A DNA stretch of 64,000 bases, taken from Roseithermus sacchariphilus (GTDB lineage Bacteria; Bacteroidota; Rhodothermia; Rhodothermales; MEBIC09517). The DNA is taken from positions 558,001-622,000 of the forward strand of contig CP030158.1 of assembly GCA_003285105.1 (NCBI GenBank), given 5' to 3'. The notes under the pieces are model-generated. The model saw only the letters and a program-made list of their open reading frames with translations. It was not told the DNA's origin and made no database searches. Made by a program: the position numbers and the translations under genes. Shown here piece after piece: positions 49,191-57,074 of the stretch (position 1 is its first letter; every line of letters begins with the position of its first letter).

Positions 49191-50462
49191 TTACCTGTTA
49201 CCCTCGACGAGCACTACCTCGACAGGCGCCTCGTGTGCCAGTGCAAAATGACCACCGACGGCAATGGTATCGCCAGGACGAAGCCCCTCACGGATCACGA
49301 TGTCATCGCCAGATCGCTCCCCCACGGTAACATAGACCCAGTTTACCCGTCCATCCTCGATACGAAACACCAGATCCTGCCCCTGCCGCACCAGAACGGC
49401 CTCGCTCGGCACGGCGAGCCGGTCTGGAAGCCGAGTGACCTCCAATGCAACGTAAGCAAATAGCCCGGCCATGAGCCGTCCCTGCGGATTGGGGATCACC
49501 ACCGTAACGCGGCCCGTCCCCGTGGCCGGCTCTACACGAGGGTTGATCGTATGGACGAACCCCTCGAAGATCTCATCGGCCAGCGCTGGAATGCGCACCC
49601 AGGCTCTGGCCCCGGCCTTCAGACGAACGAGGTCAGCTTCCAGGACGTCTACTTCCACCTTCATGCGGGTATCGTCCAGCAACACCAGTAACGGATCACC
49701 GGCCGCGGCGTGCTGGCCCTCCTCGACGTCGACGCTGGCTACACGGCCGGCAAAAGGAGCACGCACCTCCGTGCGACTCAATGCAAGGCGAGCCCGCTCC
49801 AGACGCAACTCAGCCTGAACCAGCCCGCTCACAATGGCCTGCACATCCCCACGGTCGACGCCGGCCAGTTCGCGCTCGGTTTCGAAGCGACGACGCATCC
49901 TCTGAAGCTCCACCAGGGAAAGCTCACCCCGATCGAAGGCGATCTGGGCCTGCAGCAACGCCGCCCGGGCTCGAGCCATACGCATCGTATCTGCAGGGAC
50001 CGGGAGGACGTCCGTGCGCATGGCGACGGCATAGTCTATCCGTGCCTTGAGCAGGGCCGCCTCCGCTTCCTGCATTTCGATACGTGCGGCCCGGTCATCG
50101 AGGCGTAGCAGGACCGCATTCTGTGGCACGCGTTGTCCTTCCTCCACGTGCCGATGGCGAACGAACCCACTCGTCTCTGCACTGATCTCTGCCTGCCGCC
50201 AGGGGGCCAGACGTCCCGTTGCCTCAGCACGAAGCGGGACGCCCCTTCGCTGCACCACGATCGCCTCGACCAGGGTCCGGGCAGGGCTGGCCTCTACCAC
50301 CGGCCGGTTCGCAGCTTCGGTGCTCTCACCCGTCAGCATCGGCCAGAAAGCATAGACGAGCAGGGCAACGATACCCAGCACAAGCATCCCCCCCGCAACG
50401 TACCCCGCCCTGAATGGCCGAGACTCCCTGACCTGACGCGCTGAACCTGCCATAAACCACAT
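49191..50462 (-). CDS. RND periplasmic adaptor (membrane fusion protein)
   Basis: A 423-residue adaptor: an N-terminal membrane anchor (GMLVLGIVALLVYAFWPML), a first half-lipoyl motif (AEISAETSGFVRHRHVEEGQRV), a helical hairpin (AALLKARIDYAVAMRTD to ERARLALSRTEV), a second half-lipoyl motif (RAPFAGRVASVDVEEGQHA) and beta-barrel/membrane-proximal parts (MAGLFAYVALEV, VPSEAVLVRQGQDLVFRIEDG). The start ATG at 50462 overlaps the TGA of the upstream gene as TGATG, a hallmark of translational coupling; this decides the start over 50489 and 50453. It bridges RND permease 2 and an outer-membrane channel. Confidence 0.9.
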   Translation of the reverse strand: MWFMAGSARQVRESRPFRAGYVAGGMLVLGIVALLVYAFWPMLTGESTEAANRPVVEASPARTLVEAIVVQRRGVPLRAEATGRLAPWRQAEISAETSGFVRHRHVEEGQRVPQNAVLLRLDDRAARIEMQEAEAALLKARIDYAVAMRTDVLPVPADTMRMARARAALLQAQIAFDRGELSLVELQRMRRRFETERELAGVDRGDVQAIVSGLVQAELRLERARLALSRTEVRAPFAGRVASVDVEEGQHAAAGDPLLVLLDDTRMKVEVDVLEADLVRLKAGARAWVRIPALADEIFEGFVHTINPRVEPATGTGRVTVVIPNPQGRLMAGLFAYVALEVTRLPDRLAVPSEAVLVRQGQDLVFRIEDGRVNWVYVTVGERSGDDIVIREGLRPGDTIAVGGHFALAHEAPVEVVLVEGNR

Positions 50463-50857
50463 CACGTCGGACCGCCAGTCGTTTCGCATGCCGGCAACAA
50501 ACGGTCTTCTGCCAGAAAAGATACTTTTACCCCCGGCACATATACAACACAAGTTGCACCCAGGTAGGGTTCTTGACCCACCGGGGGTTTCTCTGTTCTT
50601 GGTGTTAGCACTAGAAGAGGTGCCGTCTCTTGAGTTAGATTGATCCCGGTAAACCGAAATCCACGAAACACAATAACCACTCCATCGAAGGCAACGCATT
50701 CCCCCCCGGGCGGATGAACGAGCCGTTCGACAGACTGCTGCAGGACAAAGCGCCGACGCGCGATGACCTGCACGGTGAGCTCATGATTCAGGATCGCACA
50801 CGCATCCTGCAGCACACTCTGTAAGCCGAAGTCACGAACGTCCTCGGACGCGCTCAC
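50462..50857 (-). CDS. Unknown 131-residue protein coupled to the RND adaptor
   Basis: A GTG start (50857) gives MSASEDVRDFGLQSVLQDAC and continues through LNHELTVQVIARRRFVLQQ, GGECVAFDGVVIVFRGFRF to VYVPGVKVSFLAEDR. Codon use is normal and the TGATG junction with the adaptor supports real translation. There is no signal peptide or membrane helix, so it is cytoplasmic. I do not recognise the family. Its place as first gene suggests a regulator or a partner in loading or maturing the pump's substrate. The open frame extends nine codons upstream (FREGTLV) without a better start. Confidence 0.6.
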   Translation of the reverse strand: MSASEDVRDFGLQSVLQDACAILNHELTVQVIARRRFVLQQSVERLVHPPGGECVAFDGVVIVFRGFRFTGINLTQETAPLLVLTPRTEKPPVGQEPYLGATCVVYVPGVKVSFLAEDRLLPACETTGGPT

Positions 50858-50887
50858 TACGAGCGTGCCCTCGCGGAAACCGTGCCC

Positions 50888-50959
50888 TCAAGGAAACACC
50901 GCGGACCAATTACCACAACAGCTACCGCAACCACCACCTGAAACCGTACCAGGGCACGC
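50888..50959 (-). pseudogene. Cys/Gly-rich reading-frame fragment upstream of the 131-residue gene
   Basis: A short frame between two stops encodes 23 residues with SGGGCGSCCGNW near its end. It has no start codon of its own. To the right it runs toward the duplicated ctpA fragment (from 51007), so a longer peptide gene may have been cut there. The Cys/Gly pattern is reminiscent of small exported or modified peptides, but 23 codons can also look like this by chance. Confidence 0.25.
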
Positions 50960-51024
50960 TTACCGTGCGGCAGCCCTGTCTGCGAGACACCGACGAGCCC
51001 GTCACCAGTAGCCGCCTCCCTGCC

Positions 51025-51153
51025 ATGCGTACCCGCCTGCTCCTGCCCGCCCTGTTCATCCTGACCCTCGTCAGCGGGATCGCCGTCGGGTCCTGGATGA
51101 CAGCGTGGGACACCCTTTTCTGCAGAGCCAATACTTGTCGGACAAATAATTAA
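51025..51153 (+). pseudogene. Duplicated 5' end of ctpA
   Basis: The sequence 51007-51105 repeats 53396-53494 (the ribosome-binding region and first 27 codons of the S41 peptidase) with about three mismatches in 99 bases. The product would read MRTRLLLPALFILTLVSGIA and then diverge to a stop at 51153. It is a relic that marks the left border of island B. It also abuts the 131-residue gene's upstream region. Confidence 0.85.
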
Positions 51154-51297
51154 ATCGGCTGTTCTGAGCCAGAATACCTCTTCATTATAACTTCGCGGAC
51201 CTCATGGATTGACATAACCCCGGATAGGATTATCTTGACAACAACTGTCCTGTTGCAGAGACAGAGTAGTGATCATCACTCTAAGATATCAATTGAT

Positions 51298-51439
51298 AGC
51301 TAACCCGATGTGCAAGTTTCTCTGAATCGGCGATTACGGGCTGTTTTTCGCGTGCCGAGTTTGACAAGCAAGATACACAGACGGTGATTCTGGGACATAT
51401 AGCCCGTTTCACTGAAAAAACCTGCACAACGGGTTAGCT
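51298..51439. repeat. 142-bp palindromic element (attC-like or MITE-like)
   Basis: Outer arms AGCTAACCCG (51298-51307) and CGGGTTAGCT (51430-51439) are perfect complements. Pairing continues inward with GTGCA-GTTT against AAAC-TGCAC, and a nested perfect pair ACGGGCT (51336-51342) / AGCCCGT (51401-51407) follows. The ends resemble the RYYYAAC / GTTRRRY core sites of integron attC sites except for one base each, and the length is within the attC range. A small non-autonomous transposable element with terminal inverted repeats is the alternative. The flanks show no obvious target duplication. Confidence 0.7.
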
Positions 51440-51537
51440 AGTTGTTGAGAGCAGGTCACTTCATGGCGTCTTGCAAAACTTGTGCTGAACGATTTCAGGG
51501 TTAAGCAAACTATCCAACGAGAAAGGGGGGAACTGCA

Positions 51538-52851
51538 ATGATTACTCTTCCACGGCGTTGCGAATTGGTCGTTATTGCTCTAACCAGCCTACTTTTCATA
51601 CTTCCCGGCTGTGATTTAGCAGATGTGGGTCCAACCACCCCTCTTGATCAAGTCACCAAAGACACAAACGAACTCGCTATTGGACCTTACGATAGGGAGC
51701 TATTCAATATTGCCCGGGACTACCCTGGTTTTGGAGGAATGTTCTTCGATGAAAGCGGCGCGCTGATTGTTTACTTGACAGAGCCCGATGCACACCTGAC
51801 ATCCTCGGTCTCGAAAAGCTCTCTGGCAGGTCGCCTCCAATCACTGATTGGTTCTAGCTCTAGTGACGCAGCCAAGGCGGCAACTATTAATGTTCTACAA
51901 GGACAATATGATTTTAGAGAGCTAGCCGAACTCAAAACCTCATTAGTCGATATACTCGATTTTTCCCATGTAGTCCTCGTCGACATTGACGAACGTATTA
52001 ATCGACTAGTGATAGGAGTGAAAAGTGATGCATCTGTAGATCAAGTAGAGGAGATAGTAGCTAAATCTGGATTGCCAACAGAGGCTATTGCTATTCAGAT
52101 CATTGAACCTAAGAAATCTATGGCAACCCTTAGTAGCAAAATACGTCCCCTCTCGGGAGGCCTTAAAACAGAAAGATCAGGATCTGGCTTCGACAAACTA
52201 TGCACATTAGGATTCAACGTTGTTCACGGTACTTACGGGAAGGGATTTATAACAAACTCACATTGTACAAAAGCCAGAGGAGGTAATCAGGGAACAATTT
52301 TCTATCAGCCTGAAAAGGGACTTATCACGACTAACGAAATCGGCACGGAGGCGATCGATCCTGATTGGACCTCTACGGCAAGAGGATGTCCAGCTGGCAT
52401 GTTATGCCGCGAAAGCGATGCCGCGTATATAGACTATTCTGTCTCTCCGTCAGGTGCTACCGTAGGGCGCATCATGAAAACACAATATCCTGGCACATAC
52501 TCTGGTTCAACCACGATCAGCGGACCGTACTTTTATATAAATGGTGAGAACCCATACGCTGTCGTAGGCCAGCAGGTAAACAAGATGGGACACGCGACTG
52601 GGTGGACTCAGGGTAATGTCGTCAGGGCTTGTGCTGATGAAGGAGTCGCAGGCACAAATTACTGGCTTTTCTGCCAAACTGATGTGACAGCTGGCTCTGC
52701 TGGTGGAGATAGCGGTTCGCCCGTTTTTCAGATCATCAGCGGAAATTCGGTTCAGTTGAACGGTATCCTATGGGGCGGAACTGGGACAGAATTTGGCTAC
52801 AGCCCCATACATCTGATTGAAAGAGAAATTGGGGCCTTTGACACATATTAG
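51538..52851 (+). CDS. Chymotrypsin-fold (alpha-lytic/streptogrisin-like) serine protease lipoprotein
   Basis: A 437-residue protein. The signal ends ILPGC, making it a lipoprotein. A pro-region of about 170 residues (DIDERINRLVIGVKSDASVDQVEEIV, typical of alpha-lytic protease pro-domains) precedes a catalytic domain with His242 (FITNSHC), Asp294 (ESDAAYIDYS) and Ser392 (GGDSGSPVF). Cysteines near His and at RGCPAGMLC and ACADEG suggest disulfides. It is AT-rich, unlike its surroundings, so likely acquired. It pairs with the lipoprotein gene 64 bases downstream. It is probably surface- or periplasm-exposed. Confidence 0.85.
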   Translation: MITLPRRCELVVIALTSLLFILPGCDLADVGPTTPLDQVTKDTNELAIGPYDRELFNIARDYPGFGGMFFDESGALIVYLTEPDAHLTSSVSKSSLAGRLQSLIGSSSSDAAKAATINVLQGQYDFRELAELKTSLVDILDFSHVVLVDIDERINRLVIGVKSDASVDQVEEIVAKSGLPTEAIAIQIIEPKKSMATLSSKIRPLSGGLKTERSGSGFDKLCTLGFNVVHGTYGKGFITNSHCTKARGGNQGTIFYQPEKGLITTNEIGTEAIDPDWTSTARGCPAGMLCRESDAAYIDYSVSPSGATVGRIMKTQYPGTYSGSTTISGPYFYINGENPYAVVGQQVNKMGHATGWTQGNVVRACADEGVAGTNYWLFCQTDVTAGSAGGDSGSPVFQIISGNSVQLNGILWGGTGTEFGYSPIHLIEREIGAFDTY

Positions 52852-52915
52852 ATTGTGTGTTCCAGGCTTAAACACCGACAAGTGCGAGCTTCAAATTTCA
52901 ACAGGAGAGTGAGCG

Positions 52916-53380
52916 ATGAAACGACGTCAAGCGTTTGCACTTCTGCTATCCTTCCTGGTAGGGGGTTGTAACCTGGTCGGCTTGGATTCGGAAAGCAATA
53001 TTGATCCCAGTGGCCTGCTTATTAATACCGACAAAGAAACGTACGCCGGAATAGACATCATACGAGTGACACTAAACAATCATACTGGCGCTGATCTTGC
53101 ATATAATTTATGTTTGAACAATTTCCAGATCCTCAAAGACAATACCTGGATACCAGTCGACAAAAACTGGGGAAGCTATAAGTGTACTCTTGCAGCTTCG
53201 ATACTTGCTGAGGGTGATTCTACGTCAACTAGCATCGAAATTCCCGAGAGCATGGATTCTGGATTATATCGCGTTCACTTCAACAGCATCTTTGAGAACA
53301 CAGAAGAACGCAGGCGTCTACCTGATGAATATTGTGTTTCAAATGCTTTTCAGGTGACTCAGCCTACTGAGACCAGTTAA
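52916..53380 (+). CDS. Small Ig-like lipoprotein downstream of the protease
   Basis: A 154-residue lipoprotein (signal ending LVGGC) with a good AGGAGAG ribosome-binding site. The mature part has the beta-sandwich pattern INTDKETYAGIDIIRVTLNNHTG, LCLNNFQILKDNTWIPVDKNW and SGLYRVHFNSIF, as in bacterial Ig-like or BsuPI-type inhibitor domains. Cysteines at NLCLN, YKCTL and EYCVS could form disulfides. AT-rich like the protease and transcribed with it. A role as the protease's inhibitor or partner is plausible but unproven. Confidence 0.65.
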   Translation: MKRRQAFALLLSFLVGGCNLVGLDSESNIDPSGLLINTDKETYAGIDIIRVTLNNHTGADLAYNLCLNNFQILKDNTWIPVDKNWGSYKCTLAASILAEGDSTSTSIEIPESMDSGLYRVHFNSIFENTEERRRLPDEYCVSNAFQVTQPTETS

Positions 53381-53395
53381 GCACAAGCCTTTTAT

Positions 53396-53494
53396 AGTAG
53401 CCGCCTCCCTGCCATGCGTACCCGCCTGCTCCTGCCTGCCCTGCTCATCCTGACCCTCGTCAGCGGGATCGCCGTCGGGGCCTGGATGCCGCGG
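53396..53494 (+). repeat. Direct repeat, right copy (5' end of ctpA); bounds island B
   Basis: The intact counterpart of 51007-51105, lying 2,389 bases away. The repeat covers the 18 bases before the ctpA start and 27 codons. The similarity starts abruptly at AGTAGCCGCC in both copies and fades after the signal-anchor codons. Confidence 0.9.
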
Positions 53495-55114
53495 GACGAT
53501 ACGTTCTTCGCGCTGCGCAAGAATTTTCAGATCTTCGGCGCGGTCTACGAAGAGCTGGTCGGTGGCTACGTGGATCCCCTCGACCCCGAGCGGTTCATGC
53601 GCACCGGCCTCGATGCGATGCTGGAGGATCTGGACCCGTACACGACGTTCATCGACGAGGCGGACAACGCGGACATCGACATCATGACGCGCGGACGCTA
53701 CGGCGGGGTGGGGCTCAACGTGGGCCTGCGCGGTGGGAAGCTGACGGTCATCGCCCCCGTCGAAGGGGCCAGCGGCTTCCGGCAGGGCGTCCGCACGGGC
53801 GACGTCATCACGCACATCGCCGGGCAGCCGACGGCGGGGCTGTCTCAGCGGGAGGTGGGTACGCTGCTGCGGGGCGAACCGGGCACGACGGTGGAGATCC
53901 GGGTCGAGCGCGAGGGCGTGCCGGAACCGCTGACGTTCGTGCTCACGCGCGAGCAGGTGCGCCTGCGCAACGTCACCTATGCCGGCTTCGTGCGGGACGA
54001 CACGGCCGCCGGCATCGGCTACGTGAAGCTGGAGCGCTTCGCCCGCGACGCCGCGCCGGAGGTGCGCCGGGCCATCCAGGACCTGGAACAGACCGGCGCG
54101 CTCCGCGGGCTCGTCCTGGACCTGCGCGACAACCCCGGCGGCCTGCTCGACGCCGCCGTCGAGATCACGCAGCTCTTCGTACCGCAGGGCTCGGTGATCG
54201 TCTCCACACGCGGCCGCCTCCCCGAGACCGAACGCGTCTACCGCAGCAAGCTGCCGCCGCTGGTGCCGGACCTGCCGCTGGCGGTACTCATCAACGAATT
54301 CAGCGCCTCGGCCAGCGAGATCGTCGCCGGCGCCATCCAGGACCTGGACCGGGGGGTGATCGTCGGCACGACGAGCTTCGGCAAGGGGCTGGTGCAGGTC
54401 ATCCGCCCGCTGCCGCACAACACGTCGCTCAAGATGACGACGTCCCGGTACTTCACGCCGAGCGGCCGGAGCATCCAGGCGCTCGACTACGGCCGGCACG
54501 ACGGCACGGCGACGGCCATCCCGGACTCGCTGCGCCGCACCTTCCGCACCAGGAACGGCCGGGCCGTGCAGGACGGCCGGGGCATCGAACCGGACGTGAC
54601 CGTCTCGCCCGGCCCACCCAGCGAACTCGAAGAAGCCCTCCTGCGCCGCGCCGCCTTCTTCTTCTTCGCCAACACCTACGTCGCCCGCCACCCGCTGCCC
54701 GATGCCACGGCCCGGGACGAGCGCACCTTCGACCCGGACGACCCCGCCTTCGCGCTCGACATGGACGCCGTCCTGGCCGAGTTCCAGCGCTGGCTCCAGA
54801 CGCAGGACTTCTCCTACCGCACCGCCGCCGAACGGGCCACCGCCTCGCTCTCGGCCGAACTCGCCGAGATCGGCTACGACACCGCGCAGGACGAGGTCGC
54901 GGCGCTGGAGCGGGCCATCCGCGAGGAAAAGCAGGCCGACTTCGCCCGGCACGCCGACCGGCTCAAGGCCCGGCTGCGCACGGAGATCCTGGCCCGCTAC
55001 CTCGGCGAAACGGCCCAGATCAAGGCCGCCCTGCACGACGACCCGACGCTCGACCGCGCCCTGGGGATCCTGGCCGACCCGGCTGCCTACACGGCGCTCC
55101 TGGACACCCCATGA
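53414..55114 (+). CDS. ctpA: S41 C-terminal processing peptidase
   Basis: A 566-residue periplasmic protease: an N-terminal signal anchor (LLLPALLILTLVSGIAVGAW), a PDZ domain (GRYGGVGLNVGLRGGKLTV to VEIRVEREG) and the S41 catalytic domain with Ser299 and Lys324 (NEFSASASEI ... TSFGKGLVQ), 25 residues apart as in Tsp/CtpA. It degrades or trims periplasmic substrates, often recognised by C-terminal tails. Its C-terminal 150 residues are helical. The gene is GC-rich and host-like from its first codon, unlike the DNA just upstream. Confidence 0.93.
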   Translation: MRTRLLLPALLILTLVSGIAVGAWMPRDDTFFALRKNFQIFGAVYEELVGGYVDPLDPERFMRTGLDAMLEDLDPYTTFIDEADNADIDIMTRGRYGGVGLNVGLRGGKLTVIAPVEGASGFRQGVRTGDVITHIAGQPTAGLSQREVGTLLRGEPGTTVEIRVEREGVPEPLTFVLTREQVRLRNVTYAGFVRDDTAAGIGYVKLERFARDAAPEVRRAIQDLEQTGALRGLVLDLRDNPGGLLDAAVEITQLFVPQGSVIVSTRGRLPETERVYRSKLPPLVPDLPLAVLINEFSASASEIVAGAIQDLDRGVIVGTTSFGKGLVQVIRPLPHNTSLKMTTSRYFTPSGRSIQALDYGRHDGTATAIPDSLRRTFRTRNGRAVQDGRGIEPDVTVSPGPPSELEEALLRRAAFFFFANTYVARHPLPDATARDERTFDPDDPAFALDMDAVLAEFQRWLQTQDFSYRTAAERATASLSAELAEIGYDTAQDEVAALERAIREEKQADFARHADRLKARLRTEILARYLGETAQIKAALHDDPTLDRALGILADPAAYTALLDTP

Positions 55115-55124
55115 CCCGGCCCGT

Positions 55125-55949
55125 ATGTCCCTGCTGTTCCTGATACTGGCCGGGCTGATCGGCGGCTTCCTGGCCGGGCTGATCGGCGTCGGCGGCGGTA
55201 TCGTCTTCGCCCCGGTGCTGTTCTTCTACTTCCAGGCCGCCGGCGTGGACCCGGCCGTCCTGCCGCCGCTGACCATCGGGACGAGCCTGCTGTGTACGCT
55301 GCTGGCCTCGCTCGCGAGCGCCTGGTTTCAGCTCCGGCGCGGCGCGGTGCTGGGCCCGGTGGCCCTGAGCGTGGGGGCCTTCAGCGCCCTGGCCGTCTTC
55401 CTGACGACGCGCTACGTGACCACCCAGCCCTGGTACGACAAGGAAGCCTTTCAGATCGTCTTCAGCCTCGTGCTGCTCACCGTGGTGGCCCGCATGGTGC
55501 TGAGCCGGGCGCGGCGTCCCGACGGCGGCACGGAAAGCCCGCCGCCCCGGCACCATCCCTGGCCGATGCTGGCCGCTGCCGGCACCGCCGCCGGGGCCGT
55601 CTCCTCGGCCGCCGGCGTGGGCGGCGGCGTCGTGCTCGTGCCGGCCTACAACAGCTTCCTCAAGATCCCGATCCACTATGCCGTGGGCACCTCCAGCGCC
55701 ACCATCGTGCTCATCGCCGCGGTGGGCGTGGTCACCTACGTGGCCACGGGCTGGAGCGCGCCGGTGCCGACCTCCGCCCTGGGGTTCGTCGACGTCGGGC
55801 GGGCGCTGCTGCTGGCCGTGCCGGCCGTGCCGGCGGCCCGCCTCGGGGTCTGGACGGCGCACCGCATCCCCACCACCGCCCTCCGCCGGAGCTTCGCCGC
55901 CATCGCGGCCTTCGTCGCCCTGCGGCTGCTCTGGAACGCGCTGGGCTGA
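55125..55949 (+). CDS. TauE/SafE family sulfite/anion exporter
   Basis: A 274-residue membrane protein with about eight hydrophobic segments and the duplicated TauE/SafE hairpins: LIGGFLAGLIGVGGGIVFAP at the start and AGAVSSAAGVGGGVVLVP in the second half. The family exports small sulfur or carboxylate anions. It begins 10 bases after ctpA, so it is likely cotranscribed. A link to the sulfite-reductase operon 50 kb away is possible but not shown. Confidence 0.88.
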   Translation: MSLLFLILAGLIGGFLAGLIGVGGGIVFAPVLFFYFQAAGVDPAVLPPLTIGTSLLCTLLASLASAWFQLRRGAVLGPVALSVGAFSALAVFLTTRYVTTQPWYDKEAFQIVFSLVLLTVVARMVLSRARRPDGGTESPPPRHHPWPMLAAAGTAAGAVSSAAGVGGGVVLVPAYNSFLKIPIHYAVGTSSATIVLIAAVGVVTYVATGWSAPVPTSALGFVDVGRALLLAVPAVPAARLGVWTAHRIPTTALRRSFAAIAAFVALRLLWNALG

Positions 55950-55968
55950 ACCCCGCCAGACACAAAAA

Positions 55969-55990
55969 GGGCGGGCCTGACGACCCGCCC
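55969..55990 (-). terminator. Intrinsic terminator for the dodecin gene
   Basis: A 7-bp stem GGGCGGG (55969-55975) / CCCGCCC (55984-55990) with an 8-base loop. A run of A on the left (55964-55968) becomes a T-run on the leftward transcript, so it terminates the dodecin gene that ends 43 bases away. It may also slow the convergent exporter gene's transcript. Confidence 0.75.
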
Positions 55991-56032
55991 CTGACTGCTC
56001 CGAACCTGCGTCCGGTCTACGCGGCGTCCGGG

Positions 56033-56230
56033 TTACTCGACGACGAACGTCACCTTGGCGTTGACCCGGTACTTCACCACGCTCGTCCCCTCGACGAGCG
56101 CCTGGATATCCTTGACGTAGACGTGCTTGATGTTGCGCACCGATCGGGACGCCTCATTGACGCCGTTCTCGACGGCTTTCTCGATGGACTCCCCTTCGGC
56201 GATGACTTCGATGACTTTGGCGATGGACAT
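56033..56230 (-). CDS. Dodecin family protein
   Basis: A 65-residue protein matching dodecin along its length (IAKVIEVIAEGESIEKAVENGV, SVRNIKHVYVKDIQAL, YRVNAKVTFVVE). Dodecins form dodecameric spheres that store riboflavin or FMN. The Trp that stacks on the flavin in characterised dodecins (RNxRW) is His here (RNIKH), so flavin binding may be weak or absent. The ATG at 56230 has an aggagg-type site (GGAGGAATACG) just upstream. It has its own terminator and stands alone. Confidence 0.88.
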   Translation of the reverse strand: MSIAKVIEVIAEGESIEKAVENGVNEASRSVRNIKHVYVKDIQALVEGTSVVKYRVNAKVTFVVE

Positions 56231-56435
56231 CGTATTCCTCCACACATCTGGTTGATTGAAAACGCTTTCCTTACAACACAGTAACGACTGGACGGCCCGA
56301 TCGCAACCCCGGCGCCTTCATTCTTAACCGGACGATGCGTATCATGGGTCACCCGGGCGGGCTCAACCGGAATCCTGCGCCTCGCTCCTTCTTCCCCTCC
56401 ATCCTTCCTCCCCTCCATAAGAACGGCACACGCGC

Positions 56436-56969
56436 ATGGACGCCCTGAAAGAACACATCATGAACGCCCTGGGCTCTCAGGTGACCGACCTGCTCGGCCG
56501 GCAGTTCGGGCTGGCGCCGGAGAAGGCCGAGCAGGTGCTGCCCGAGGTGACGCCGCCGGTGCTGTCCTCGCTCCAGGACGCCCTCCAGAATCCGCAGAAC
56601 CACCTGGGGCTTCTTCAGGGCATCGCCTCGCAGTTTCTCAACGACCGCGACACCCCGCCCTCCTCCGGCATGGGCGACCTCGTGCATCAACTCCTGGGCA
56701 GCCGCCTCGGCGACGTCGCCGGCTCGCTCAGCCAGCGCCTCGGCATCGACGCCGGCACCGCACAGCGCATCCTGGCGACGGTCGTGCCCATGGTGCTGAA
56801 CGTCCTGGGCACCCGCGCCCACCAGGCCGAGGGCAACGACCTCGACGCCCTGGGACGGATGCTCGGCGCCTCGGGCGGCCTGGGCGGGCTGATGGGCTCG
56901 CTGCTGAAAGGCTCCTCCGACGCCGGCTCGCTGCTCGGCAGTCTCGGCGGACTGTTCGGAAAAAAGTAA
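56436..56969 (+). CDS. DUF937 protein
   Basis: A 177-residue protein covering DUF937: QVTDLLGRQFGLAPEKAEQVLPEVTP, then SLSQRLGIDAGTAQRILATVVP and a Gly/Leu/Ser-rich tail (GGLGGLMGSLLKGSSDAGSLLG). The family is widespread and unassigned; the tail often appears as low complexity. It is cytoplasmic. It precedes the BON-LysM gene by 106 bases, with a heptamer array in between. Confidence 0.8.
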   Translation: MDALKEHIMNALGSQVTDLLGRQFGLAPEKAEQVLPEVTPPVLSSLQDALQNPQNHLGLLQGIASQFLNDRDTPPSSGMGDLVHQLLGSRLGDVAGSLSQRLGIDAGTAQRILATVVPMVLNVLGTRAHQAEGNDLDALGRMLGASGGLGGLMGSLLKGSSDAGSLLGSLGGLFGKK

Positions 56970-56980
56970 ACGGCGACGGG

Positions 56981-57043
<63 letters not shown>

Positions 57044-57074
57044 TCTTCCTCATCATCCATCCCAACACATCACC

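Larger units (their letters stand above)
50858..51537. other. 680-bp region between the RND operon and the island B protease gene
   Basis: Contains, left to right, the Cys/Gly-rich fragment, the ctpA 5' duplicate, and an AT-rich stretch with the palindromic element. Composition changes sharply near 51,110. The last 100 bases must contain the promoter of the protease gene; a good AAAGGGGGG ribosome-binding site lies before its ATG. No other gene is seen. Confidence 0.6.

Noticed and set aside
51298-53400. Confirmed integron cassette array
   Set aside because: Only one attC-like palindrome is visible, its core words are one base off consensus, no second site follows the cargo and no integrase is in the window; it is reported only as attC-like.
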